From JAICIG01 sp035532215 (GTDB lineage Bacteria; Planctomycetota; Planctomycetia; Pirellulales; JAICIG01): a stretch of 37,742 nucleotides of DNA. A program made the position numbers and the translations under genes. The stretch is from contig DATKRK010000134.1 in the NCBI GenBank assembly GCA_035532215.1, forward strand, positions 1 to 37,742, given 5' to 3'. Below, one piece after another: positions 16,654 through 23,770 of this stretch (position 1 is the first letter of the stretch; each line of letters starts with the position of its first letter). Below the pieces are notes generated by a model. It did no database searches. It worked only from the letters and a program-made list of their open reading frames with translations, and was not told the DNA's origin.

Positions 16654-16824
16654 GGCAGGCTGCCTGCCGCGGCCTTTCCGATAAGATAGGGCTACATCAT
16701 CCAGCGCTGGCATTATTGGTAACTTGCCTCGACAGGTAAAGCTCGGCTTCTTGACCATCTTTACGCGCCAGGGCTAAGATCCCGTAGGGCAGGCTTATGA
16801 GCCTGACTGCCGGGCCGGAAGGCC
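16654..16824. repeat. Cluster of small hairpins upstream of the LarA-domain gene
   Basis: Within this stretch lie GGCAGGC-T-GCCTGCC at 16654-16668, AGGCT-TATG-AGCCT at 16791-16804, and GGCC-GGAA-GGCC at 16813-16824. None is associated with a coding frame. The 345-base gap from 16637 to 16981 between two divergent genes holds only such hairpins and the 29-bp inverted repeat listed next; promoters for both genes must lie within it but cannot be told apart. Confidence 0.6.
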
Positions 16825-16854
16825 TGAGGCGTAAGTAGACGTTCGCTGAAAAAC

Positions 16855-16944
16855 CTGTAGGGAACGCCCTCTGTGGCGTTCCGGGATGTGCGAACCGACG
16901 CGATTTTTGAGTTCTCGGAACGCCACAGAGGGCGTTCCCTACAG
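16855..16944. repeat. Long hairpin: 29-bp perfect inverted repeat around a 32-base loop
   Basis: The left arm at 16855-16883 begins CTGTAGGGAACGCCC and the right arm at 16916-16944 is its exact complement. A relative lies at 30688-30774, where CTCTGTGG is replaced by CTCCGTGG in one arm and the matching change appears in the other arm. Followed at 16951-16966 by CAGGCT-GGAA-AGCCTG, another hairpin. Confidence 0.9.
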
Positions 16945-16981
16945 CGATGGCAGGCTGGAAAGCCTGACCTACTTTTCCTAA

Positions 16982-18226
16982 ATGACCTGTATTATCCCCT
17001 ACGGCATCGATTCCTCCGTTGATTTAGGCTTGGCGCCTCCGGCATTGCTGGGGGTGAGTGATCTGCCGCGCGGCGAGCCGCTTGCCGATCCGGCCGCCGA
17101 ACTCGCCGCGGCACTAGCCGGCCCGCTGGGGTTTCCCCCTCTGGCCAAGGCGATCGTGCCGGGCGACCGGATCGTGGTGGCTTGGGACAGTTCGGCGCCT
17201 CAGGCGGGCGTGCTGCTGGCCGCATTGGTCGAGTACCTGATCGAATCGGGCGCCGACGCGGGAAATCTCACGGTCCTCGGAACCCAAACCGACAGCGACG
17301 CCGATAGCGAAGACCCGCGAGATTGCTTGCCCGAGACGTGGCGCGAGCAAGTCGCGCTGGAAATCCACGATCCGGCGGCAAAAGCCCAACTCGGCTTGCT
17401 CGGGTCGTCGCACGAAGGGCGGCCGATCTATCTCAACCGGACCTTGTTGGACGCCGATCTCGTCGTGCCGCTCGGTTGCCTGAGAGCCGGCGAAACGCTG
17501 GGCTATCACGGCCGGCACGGCGGTTTGTTTCCGGCATTCGCCGACCAGAAGACGCTCGAACGCTATCGCAAGCCGCGCAGCGGCGCCGCCCGCCACGAAG
17601 TCGACCAGCGGCATCGCCAGGAGATCGACGAAATCGGCTGGCTGCTCGGTACGCAGTTCACCGTGCAAGTCGTGCCCGGCGCGGGCGACAGTCTGTTGGC
17701 CGTCTTGGCGGGCCACCCGACGGAGGTTTTCGAGCAAGGCCAGCGGTTGTTCGAAGCGGCGTGGAGCGTTCGGCTGGCGCGCAAAGCCAGCCTTGTGGTA
17801 GCCGCCGTGAGCGGCCGGGCCGGCTTGCAGACCTGGGAGAACCTGGCCCGAGCACTGGCCAGCGCCGGCCGAGCCGTGGCCGAAGGGGGCGCGATCGCCC
17901 TGTGCACCGAATTGGAAGCCGCTCCCGGTCCGGCCGTGGCCGGCTTGGGCCAGACCGACGATTGGCCGGCCGTATTGCGGCGAATTCGCCGCGATTGCCC
18001 GGCCGACGCGCTGGTCGCCGCGGAATTCATCGAGATTTGCGGCCGAGCCCGGGTGTATCTGCTCAGCCGCCTGGAGGAAACCACGGTCGAGGAACTCGGT
18101 CTCGCGCCGGTGGCGAGCGTGTCCGATCTGAAGCGCCTGGCGGGTCGGCACGAGTCGTGCATCGTGTTGGCCAACGCACAGTACGTACGCGTGACGATTG
18201 ACGAGGACCAGCCCGCCGATGCCTGA
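16982..18226 (+). CDS. LarA N-domain (DUF2088) protein, probably not an active lactate racemase
   Basis: The 414-residue protein has the length of a lactate racemase (LarA), and the N-terminal domain fits: DRIVVAWDSSAPQAGVLLAALVEYL and then ADLVVPLGCLRAGETLGYHGRHGG. Characterised LarA proteins carry a nickel-pincer cofactor on a Lys in a GGrKailPG-type loop, with His ligands around it. Here the loop reads RHGGLFPAFADQ, so the Lys appears to be missing. The protein may have another isomerase-like or binding role. No LarB, LarC or LarE cofactor-synthesis genes are seen nearby. Its stop overlaps the start of the YgfZ-like gene by eight bases, so the two are translationally coupled. The ATG at 16982 has no clear ribosome-binding sequence. 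Confidence 0.8.
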   Translation: MTCIIPYGIDSSVDLGLAPPALLGVSDLPRGEPLADPAAELAAALAGPLGFPPLAKAIVPGDRIVVAWDSSAPQAGVLLAALVEYLIESGADAGNLTVLGTQTDSDADSEDPRDCLPETWREQVALEIHDPAAKAQLGLLGSSHEGRPIYLNRTLLDADLVVPLGCLRAGETLGYHGRHGGLFPAFADQKTLERYRKPRSGAARHEVDQRHRQEIDEIGWLLGTQFTVQVVPGAGDSLLAVLAGHPTEVFEQGQRLFEAAWSVRLARKASLVVAAVSGRAGLQTWENLARALASAGRAVAEGGAIALCTELEAAPGPAVAGLGQTDDWPAVLRRIRRDCPADALVAAEFIEICGRARVYLLSRLEETTVEELGLAPVASVSDLKRLAGRHESCIVLANAQYVRVTIDEDQPADA

Positions 18227-19274
18227 CGCCGCCTCGTTGAATGACGCGTTGCGGGCGGCGGGCGCCGTATTTGGCGCCGCGGTCGGCGGAGACCAGGCGC
18301 TTCACTTCGGCGATGCCGCGGCCGAATACGACGCGCTGGCGAAGGCGGCGGGCCTCGTCGATCTCAGCGCTCGCACGCGAATCGAGCTGAGCGGCGAAGA
18401 CCGGGCCGCGTTTTTGCACAATCTGTGTACCAACGAAATTCGCAAGCTGCCGCCCGGCGCCGGTTGCGAGGCGTTTCTGGCCGACGCTCGCGGGCACGTC
18501 CTGTTTCACGTGTTCGTCGTTTGCCGGCCGGAGTCGCTTCTCGTCGAAACCATGCCCGGAGACGAAGCGAGACTGCTGGCCCATTTGGACCGCTACCTGA
18601 TTCGCGAAAAAGTGACGCTCGCGGCTCGCAGCCAGGAAACCAGCGAATTGCTCGTGGCGGGGCCGAATGCCGCCGAGATTTTGGCCAGGCTCGCGTCGGT
18701 CGCTTTGCCGGAGCCAAGGCTCGGCAGCGCCGAGATCGATCTCGCGGGCTGCCAGGCGCTCGTCGTGCGCACGGAGCTGATCGGCGCCGGCGGCTTTCTG
18801 GTCATCGGCGATCGAGCCGATGGCGAGCGGCTATGGCGGGCCTTGCACGCCGCGGGGGCTCGGCCGTGCGGCTTCGAGGCCTTGGAAACGGCGCGGATCG
18901 AGGCGGGCTTCCCTTGGTACGGCATCGATATCAGCGACAAGAACTTGCCCCAGGAGGTTGGCCGCGACGAATTGGCGATCAGCTTCGTCAAGGGCTGCTA
19001 CCTCGGCCAGGAAACGGTCGCCCGAATCGACGCCTTGGGCCACGTCAACAAATTGCTCGTCGGCGTCAAGTTCGCGGGCGACGGCGCGCCGACGGCAGGC
19101 GCGGAATTGAAAGCCGCGGAACAAACCGTCGGCGAAGTCGCTTCGGCGTGCTATTCGCCGCGTTTCCAGGCGCCGCTGGCTTTGGCTTACGTGCGGCGCG
19201 GCCACAACGAGCCTGGCGCCAGGCTCGAATCATCGTTTGGTGCGGCCGAAGTCGTGAAGCTGCCGGGCGCTTAG
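18219..19274 (+). CDS. ygfZ: YgfZ/GcvT-like folate-binding protein
   Basis: The 351-residue protein has the YgfZ signature KGCYLGQETVAR (Lys258 to Gly263 and beyond), with the Cys thought to be essential, and an N-terminal GcvT-like domain (LVDLSARTRIELSGEDRAAFLHNLCTNE). YgfZ-type proteins bind tetrahydrofolate and support assembly or repair of certain iron-sulfur enzymes, including the tRNA methylthiotransferase MiaB. The ATG at 18219 is preferred over a GTG at 18198 because GAGGA precedes it and the homology starts here. It overlaps the LarA-domain gene. No iron-sulfur protein gene is adjacent. Confidence 0.92.
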   Translation: MPDAASLNDALRAAGAVFGAAVGGDQALHFGDAAAEYDALAKAAGLVDLSARTRIELSGEDRAAFLHNLCTNEIRKLPPGAGCEAFLADARGHVLFHVFVVCRPESLLVETMPGDEARLLAHLDRYLIREKVTLAARSQETSELLVAGPNAAEILARLASVALPEPRLGSAEIDLAGCQALVVRTELIGAGGFLVIGDRADGERLWRALHAAGARPCGFEALETARIEAGFPWYGIDISDKNLPQEVGRDELAISFVKGCYLGQETVARIDALGHVNKLLVGVKFAGDGAPTAGAELKAAEQTVGEVASACYSPRFQAPLALAYVRRGHNEPGARLESSFGAAEVVKLPGA

Positions 19275-19306
19275 CCGGCTCTCTCTGTCCAAGCCGCCTC
19301 ATTCGA

Positions 19307-19438
19307 TTACGGGTTCCTCTTCTCTGTTCCAGGTGGTTCTCAGTTGCGAGTTTTGGTCGAATGTTATCGTTCTCCACGAAGCTCTACTTGCCGGCATCAG
19401 CGTGTGCCACAGCCGAAACAGAGAAGAGGAACCCGTAA
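19307..19438. repeat. 22-bp perfect inverted repeat in the ygfZ-folP gap
   Basis: The left arm at 19307-19328 begins TTACGGGTTCCTCTTC and the right arm at 19417-19438 is its exact complement, with 88 bases between. The 336-base gap (19275-19610) between two convergent genes contains this structure and about 170 bases with no convincing gene: short frames run through the structure on both strands but show no family. The arms suit a MITE-like element or a strong bidirectional terminator. Confidence 0.8.
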
Positions 19439-19610
19439 CTGCACCAGCTTGACGTCTTGCCTCGCCTGCCAAAAAGCGGGACGATCTCTAAAGCTGGCGC
19501 CAAGCGTTGCCGGTGCAAATCCGCTCGCGGCCGTCGTATCCGTTTGCCGGCCCCTGCTACGCACCGAGGAATAAACAACTCTCCTATACAGAAGCCCGGT
19601 GGACGGTGAT

Positions 19611-20504
19611 TTAGTCTTCGCGCATTTTGCCGACCGCTTCGAACAGCAACAGCGCCTGGCGGACGGGCTCGACGTCGTGAACGCGAAGGACTTGCACGCC
19701 TTGGCTGGCCAGAGCGAGCGCCACGCCGATGACGCCGGCCGTGCGGTCGGCTTGCTTGTCGCAGAGCACCTTGGCGATGAACCCCTTGCGCGACGGACCG
19801 AGCACGAGCGGGGCGCCCAACTCGTGGAAGCGATAACAGTTCGCCAACAGCGTGAGATTGTGCTGGTGGGTCTTGCCGAAGCCGATGCCCGGATCGAGGG
19901 CGATTCGCTGGGTAGCGATGCCCGCGGCGACGAGGGCCCTTTGCCGGGCGGCAAGATAGGCCAGCACTTCAGCCACGACGTCCGCATAGGCCGGAGCGTC
20001 CTGCATCGTTTGGGGCGTGCCTTGCATGTGCATGGCGCAAACGCCGGCCGCCGTTTCGAGGGCCGCGGCCGGCATTTCCGGGTCGCCGGCCAGCGCCGTT
20101 ACGTCGTTGATGATTTCGGCGCCGGCGGCCACGGCCGCCCGGGCCACGACCGCCTTCGAGGTATCGATGGAAACGATGGCCTCGGTCTGCTTCGACAACG
20201 CTTCGACGACCGGAATCACGCGGCGCAGCTCTTCGTCGGCCGAGACCGGCTCGGCATAGGGTCGAGTACTCTCGCCGCCAACGTCGAGAATGTCGGCGCC
20301 TTGGGCGGCCAAGCGCAAAGCGTGTTCGATCGCCGCCTGCGTGGAATAAAATCGGCCCCCGTCGGAGAAACTGTCGGGCGTGACGTTGACGACGCCCATG
20401 ATCGCCGGCCGGCGCGTAAACTCCAACCGCCGCGTACGCAACAGCCAACTCGTCGCCCGGGCGGGCAGATCAAAGTCCAAGGGCGGGCGGTACTCGGGGT
20501 TCAT
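19611..20504 (-). CDS. folP: Dihydropteroate synthase
   Basis: The 297-residue enzyme condenses 7,8-dihydropterin pyrophosphate with p-aminobenzoate to give dihydropteroate in folate synthesis. Motifs: AIMGVVNVTPDSFSDGGRF (residues about 34-52, the pterin-phosphate loop), DVGGESTRPYAEPVSADEEL, VSIDTSKAVV, IINDVTAL and LDPGIGFGKTHQHNLTLL, and the C-terminal VLRVHDVEPVRQAL. It is the final gene of the minus-strand cluster that begins with phoH and lies 15 bases after the LptE-like gene. It is folate-related like the YgfZ-type protein on the other side of the repeat, but the two are on opposite strands. Confidence 0.97.
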   Translation of the reverse strand: MNPEYRPPLDFDLPARATSWLLRTRRLEFTRRPAIMGVVNVTPDSFSDGGRFYSTQAAIEHALRLAAQGADILDVGGESTRPYAEPVSADEELRRVIPVVEALSKQTEAIVSIDTSKAVVARAAVAAGAEIINDVTALAGDPEMPAAALETAAGVCAMHMQGTPQTMQDAPAYADVVAEVLAYLAARQRALVAAGIATQRIALDPGIGFGKTHQHNLTLLANCYRFHELGAPLVLGPSRKGFIAKVLCDKQADRTAGVIGVALALASQGVQVLRVHDVEPVRQALLLFEAVGKMRED

Positions 20505-20519
20505 GCGTCGCCAGCGAGT

Positions 20520-21107
20520 TTACCAGGGAGCTTCCATCATCGATACGATCTGCCGCGCCAGCTCTTGAATCACGGTTTGCTGAGCGCTGGTGATCGATTG
20601 GCCGATTTCGGGGAACATGTTGGCCGTGTTTTGAATCTGGTTCAGCGCGGCGGGGCCGGGGATCGACTGCGACGGCTGAACCAGTTCTCCCTTGCGATCG
20701 CGCCAATCGACGCTGACGTGAAATGTTTCCTGCAGCTCGCGGCCTTCGTTCGTCGGCGACAACATGGAGATCTGCTTGACGTCGCTCACGATGCGGCAAT
20801 TCAACACGCTGTCGGCCTGGTCGGTATTGACGACTTTGAACGTCGTTACGTTGTCGATTTCCTTGATCACCGCCTCGGTCAGCCATTCGCCAAGGCCGCG
20901 GCGATAGCTGCTCGACTCGATCAGCGGAACGTAGACCGTGGCGATGTCGGCGGGGTAGAGCGATTTTCTCCCCCAGCGATAGCCGGCGCAGCCGAGCATG
21001 GCGGCCAGCGGCGAACCGATCGCCAACAGCGTGAAGTAGCGTCGGCTGAGTTGGCTGGCGGCGTTCTCGCTGGCCAGGCGAGCAAGTTCGGCGACGGGCG
21101 TCCCCAT
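20520..21107 (-). CDS. LptE-like outer-membrane lipoprotein
   Basis: The 195-residue protein has signal sequence SRRYFTLLAIGSPLAAMLGC with lipobox Cys40, then AGYRWGRKSLYPADIATVYVPLIES, RRGLGEWLTEAVIKEIDN and a C-terminal helix ending QELARQIVSMMEAPW. This pattern fits the LptE/RlpB (LPS-assembly lipoprotein) family as it occurs in planctomycetes. LptE plugs the LptD barrel and helps insert lipopolysaccharide in the outer membrane. The ATG at 21107 is chosen because the previous gene stops at 21110; the signal peptide is preceded by an unusual 20-residue extension. No lptD is in the window. Confidence 0.85.
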   Translation of the reverse strand: MGTPVAELARLASENAASQLSRRYFTLLAIGSPLAAMLGCAGYRWGRKSLYPADIATVYVPLIESSSYRRGLGEWLTEAVIKEIDNVTTFKVVNTDQADSVLNCRIVSDVKQISMLSPTNEGRELQETFHVSVDWRDRKGELVQPSQSIPGPAALNQIQNTANMFPEIGQSITSAQQTVIQELARQIVSMMEAPW

Positions 21108-21109
21108 GA

Positions 21110-22378
21110 TCAGCGAACTCCATGTTCGGCGGCAGGCAGTAATTCGGTGAGCCATTTGAAATAATCGTGCGGAACGGCCGGCAAGTCCTTGGTCTCCTCC
21201 AGCCGGTCCTTGGCCATTTGGTCGAACGCCGTGTCGGGAAAATCTCGCAGCACGTTCTCGTAATAGTGCCTGGCCGACCGGTAATATTTGATCTTGTAGT
21301 AGTATTCGCCCGCCTGAAACACGCGCTGGCCGCGCTCGAAGCGGATTGCCTCGCGGGCCTGCAGCAGCCGCTGGCGCTCATCCTTCAATTGTTCGGGGGG
21401 GAACGTGTTCAGCGTTTTTTCGATCTGCGCCTCGGCGTCGTTCAAGGGCGAGGCCTCGTATTGCGGCCCCTGATAGGCGCGCAATTTGGCGCGAATGGAC
21501 AGCAAGTGCGCCGTGAGCAAGTGTTCGCTGTTGACGAAGTTTTTGATCAACTCGTCGTAATAAGACGCGGCTTCTTCGAAGCGGTTGTGCCGAAAGCAGT
21601 AGCTGGCCATCGCCATCACGGCGTCGTCCGTCAGGTCGCCTTGCGAATCGGCCAGGTGGATGTGGCTGTAGACAGCCTTTGCGTTGCCCTCCGGATCGAG
21701 ATACGGCCGGGTCTTGTCGGTCAGATTCAGCGCGTACCACTTGTGGTCCTTGGCCGTCTGCTCCCAATAGCGGGCGATGGCGAACTGCCGCTTCACGACG
21801 TCGTTGAGATACCGCGAGTTTTCGTATTTTTTCAGCAGCTCGACGTATTTGTCGCTGGCGGCGTAGTAGCGATCGGTGAAAAAATAACACTCGCCCAGAT
21901 AGAACATCGCGTCTTCTTCCAGGCCCGAATCGGGCCAGCGCGCGGCAGCCTCCTTGAAGGGCTTGGCGGCTTCGTCGAATTTGCGCTGTTCGAACAGCTC
22001 TTCGCCCTTGTCGAACGCCGCCTTGGCGACCGCCTCGTCGGGCCCGCGGCCGAGCGCGCGTTTGATGCGCTTGTTGACGTTCGACGGCTTGATCGTATCG
22101 AGCGTTTTTTCCCAAGCCGATTTCTCGTCGACCGACGCCTCTTTCTCTTCTTCGGGGATCAGGCCGATGATCGATTTGCCCGGCGGAGGCACGAACTGCG
22201 GCTGCTCGTAGCTGGCGGGCTTCACGGGCGAGTTTCCTGCAGGCGCGCCGTTTTGCGCCGTGGCGGCGGGATTCGGCAGCCGCGCCGCGAAAGGATCACT
22301 CGGCGCGCGCGCCTGCGAGCGGCAGCCGGCCGCAACCAGCGCCAACACGACGCAGAGCTTCGCCACGCTTTCGTGCAT
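21110..22378 (-). CDS. BamD-like TPR lipoprotein
   Basis: The 422-residue lipoprotein has signal MHESVAKLCVVLALVAAGC with lipidated Cys19, a disordered Pro-rich segment, and TPR-type repeats: KGEELFEQRKFDEAAKPF, DAMFYLGECYFFTDRYYAAS, KYVELLKKYENSRYLNDVV and further C-terminally SIRAKLRAYQG and AGEYYYKIKYYRSARHYYE. BamD/ComL is the essential TPR lipoprotein of the outer-membrane beta-barrel assembly complex. This version is longer than the approximately 245 residues of Escherichia coli BamD, so it may be a planctomycete paralogue. It lies between recO and the LptE-like gene, which also points to outer-membrane work. Functional assignment is inferred from the fold and context. Confidence 0.85.
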   Translation of the reverse strand: MHESVAKLCVVLALVAAGCRSQARAPSDPFAARLPNPAATAQNGAPAGNSPVKPASYEQPQFVPPPGKSIIGLIPEEEKEASVDEKSAWEKTLDTIKPSNVNKRIKRALGRGPDEAVAKAAFDKGEELFEQRKFDEAAKPFKEAAARWPDSGLEEDAMFYLGECYFFTDRYYAASDKYVELLKKYENSRYLNDVVKRQFAIARYWEQTAKDHKWYALNLTDKTRPYLDPEGNAKAVYSHIHLADSQGDLTDDAVMAMASYCFRHNRFEEAASYYDELIKNFVNSEHLLTAHLLSIRAKLRAYQGPQYEASPLNDAEAQIEKTLNTFPPEQLKDERQRLLQAREAIRFERGQRVFQAGEYYYKIKYYRSARHYYENVLRDFPDTAFDQMAKDRLEETKDLPAVPHDYFKWLTELLPAAEHGVR

Positions 22379-22400
22379 GCCACCTCTTCTACGAACGCCG

Positions 22401-23159
22401 TCAGCTTGCCAAGATTCCCAGATAGCCGTGCATTCTCGGGCGACGGCCCAACAGATTGCACAAATATTGATTGAGCATGCCGCGAACCTCGCCTCGCAAG
22501 GCGCGATCGATTGGCGCCTGCCGCCAGGTTTCCGAGCGCGGATCGGAGAATTGCTGCAAGATCCGCAAGCTTTCGACTCGCAACGATACGACTTGTTTCT
22601 TTCCCGGCCGGCACCGCGCGCACAGTACGCCGCCCGCCAGCAGCCCGAACGCCACCCGCGGCGTCGCCGGCGCCGCGGCGCCGCACTCGACGCAGGCGTC
22701 GAGCGACGGCAGGTGCCCTAGCGCTCTGAGCGCCATCAACTCGAAACGCAACACCAGCCCCGCCACCGTCGAGTCGCCCCTCGACAGGCCGAGCAGGGTT
22801 TCGCAGGCCGCGTCGAACAACTCGGGATGGGGATCGGCGTCGTCCGTCAATTCGTTCAACAATTCGGCGACGTAGTAGCCCGCGTAGAGACTTGTCAGGT
22901 CGCGTGCCGCCGCGCGAAATCGCCGTTGGAGCTTGGCTTCGGTCAGCAGGTCGAGCGCTTCGGATGATTTGCGGAGGAAGACTATCCGACAGAGGGACAG
23001 CAGGTCAAGGGCAGACTCGAACGGCCCCTTCAAACGCCGGGCCCCTTTGGCCAAGCCCCGCACCTTGCCGAACTCTCGCGTAAATAGCGTCACGACGCAG
23101 CTTGTCTCGCTGAACTCAACGACGCGAAGCACCAAGGCTGTGGCTTTTTCGGCGGACAT
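22401..23159 (-). CDS. recO: DNA repair protein RecO
   Basis: The 252-residue RecO has an N-terminal OB fold (ATALVLRVVEFSETSCVVTLFTREFGKVRG) with the KGARRLKGPF loop, a helical core and a zinc site built from CVEC and CARC (DACVECG and GVLCARCRPGK). RecO works with RecF and RecR to load RecA on gapped DNA. The arrangement between ybeY and the lipoprotein genes is seen in other planctomycetes. The ATG at 23159 is followed directly by the OB fold. It is separated from ybeY by a repeat-filled 154-base gap and from the BamD-like gene by 22 bases. Confidence 0.95.
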   Translation of the reverse strand: MSAEKATALVLRVVEFSETSCVVTLFTREFGKVRGLAKGARRLKGPFESALDLLSLCRIVFLRKSSEALDLLTEAKLQRRFRAAARDLTSLYAGYYVAELLNELTDDADPHPELFDAACETLLGLSRGDSTVAGLVLRFELMALRALGHLPSLDACVECGAAAPATPRVAFGLLAGGVLCARCRPGKKQVVSLRVESLRILQQFSDPRSETWRQAPIDRALRGEVRGMLNQYLCNLLGRRPRMHGYLGILAS

Positions 23160-23185
23160 GCGGACAGACAGGCGGCGGGGGGTCA

Positions 23186-23301
23186 GGCGAGCCGGAGGCG
23201 TCAGCCTCCGGGTGCGTCGCTCGGTTATCAGGCTTCAGGCATCGGTTATCAGGCTTCAGGCATCGGGCGTCAGGCGAGCCGGAGGCGTCAGCCTCCGGGT
23301 G
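23186..23301. repeat. Two direct copies of palindromic family A with a 21-bp tandem repeat between them
   Basis: Copies at 23186-23214 and 23273-23301 are identical over the core, with GGAGGC / GCCTCC stems around GTCA. Between them CGGTTATCAGGCTTCAGGCAT occurs twice, at 23222-23242 and 23243-23263, followed by a partial third. The repeat is in the gap between ybeY and recO and could interrupt or attenuate read-through inside this operon. Confidence 0.85.
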
Positions 23302-23313
23302 CGTCGCGCTCGT

Positions 23314-23760
23314 TCAGGCGTCTTCGGCGTACTGCGGCGTGAGACCGAAATGGGCCAGGCAGGCGCGCTCCTGCCGGCGCATCTCGGAACGGGCCATAGG
23401 GTTCAAGTCATCATAGCCGACGAGGTGCAACGCGCCGTGGATCACATACAGCAGCAACTCGTTTTCGGGCGTCCAGCCAAAACGGGGCGCCGACGCGGCG
23501 GCGGTGTCGGCGCTGACGATGATTTCGCCCTCGAGCCAGCCTGCTCCCGCTTCCAAGACGAAGCTCAACACGTCGGTCGGCTCGTCGTGGTTCAGATATC
23601 GCCGGTTCAATTCGTGGATCGCCGGATCGTCGACGACGGCCAGGCTGATCTCGGCTTGCTCGACGCTTGCGCGGCTCAGGACCAGTTCAACGGCCTGGCG
23701 CAGCCGCGCTTCATCGATCGGCAGCGTTGGTTGCTCGTTGCGGAAGTCGATGTGGATCAT
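23314..23760 (-). CDS. ybeY: Endoribonuclease YbeY (16S rRNA maturation)
   Basis: The 148-residue protein has the YbeY fold with LNRRYLNHDEPTDVLSF and the metal motif IHGALHLVGYDD. YbeY is a metal-dependent single-strand endoribonuclease involved in 16S rRNA 3' end maturation and ribosome quality control. The usual signature HGxLHLxGYDH has three His; here His108 and His112 are present, but position 118 is Asp, not His. Asp can also bind metal, and this substitution may be normal in planctomycetes. Its gene starts 10 bases after the 7TM-HD gene, and the phoH-HD-ybeY order is a known conserved arrangement. Confidence 0.93.
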   Translation of the reverse strand: MIHIDFRNEQPTLPIDEARLRQAVELVLSRASVEQAEISLAVVDDPAIHELNRRYLNHDEPTDVLSFVLEAGAGWLEGEIIVSADTAAASAPRFGWTPENELLLYVIHGALHLVGYDDLNPMARSEMRRQERACLAHFGLTPQYAEDA

Positions 23761-23770
23761 CCGCGGCCGG

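Noticed and set aside
19344..19578. Small frames on both strands in the ygfZ-folP gap
   Set aside because: They read through the same inverted repeat, so each strand gives a similar peptide; no independent evidence for coding.
23222..23263. Tandem repeat that might be a CRISPR array
   Set aside because: Two 21-base copies are directly adjacent with no spacers between them and no cas genes in the window.
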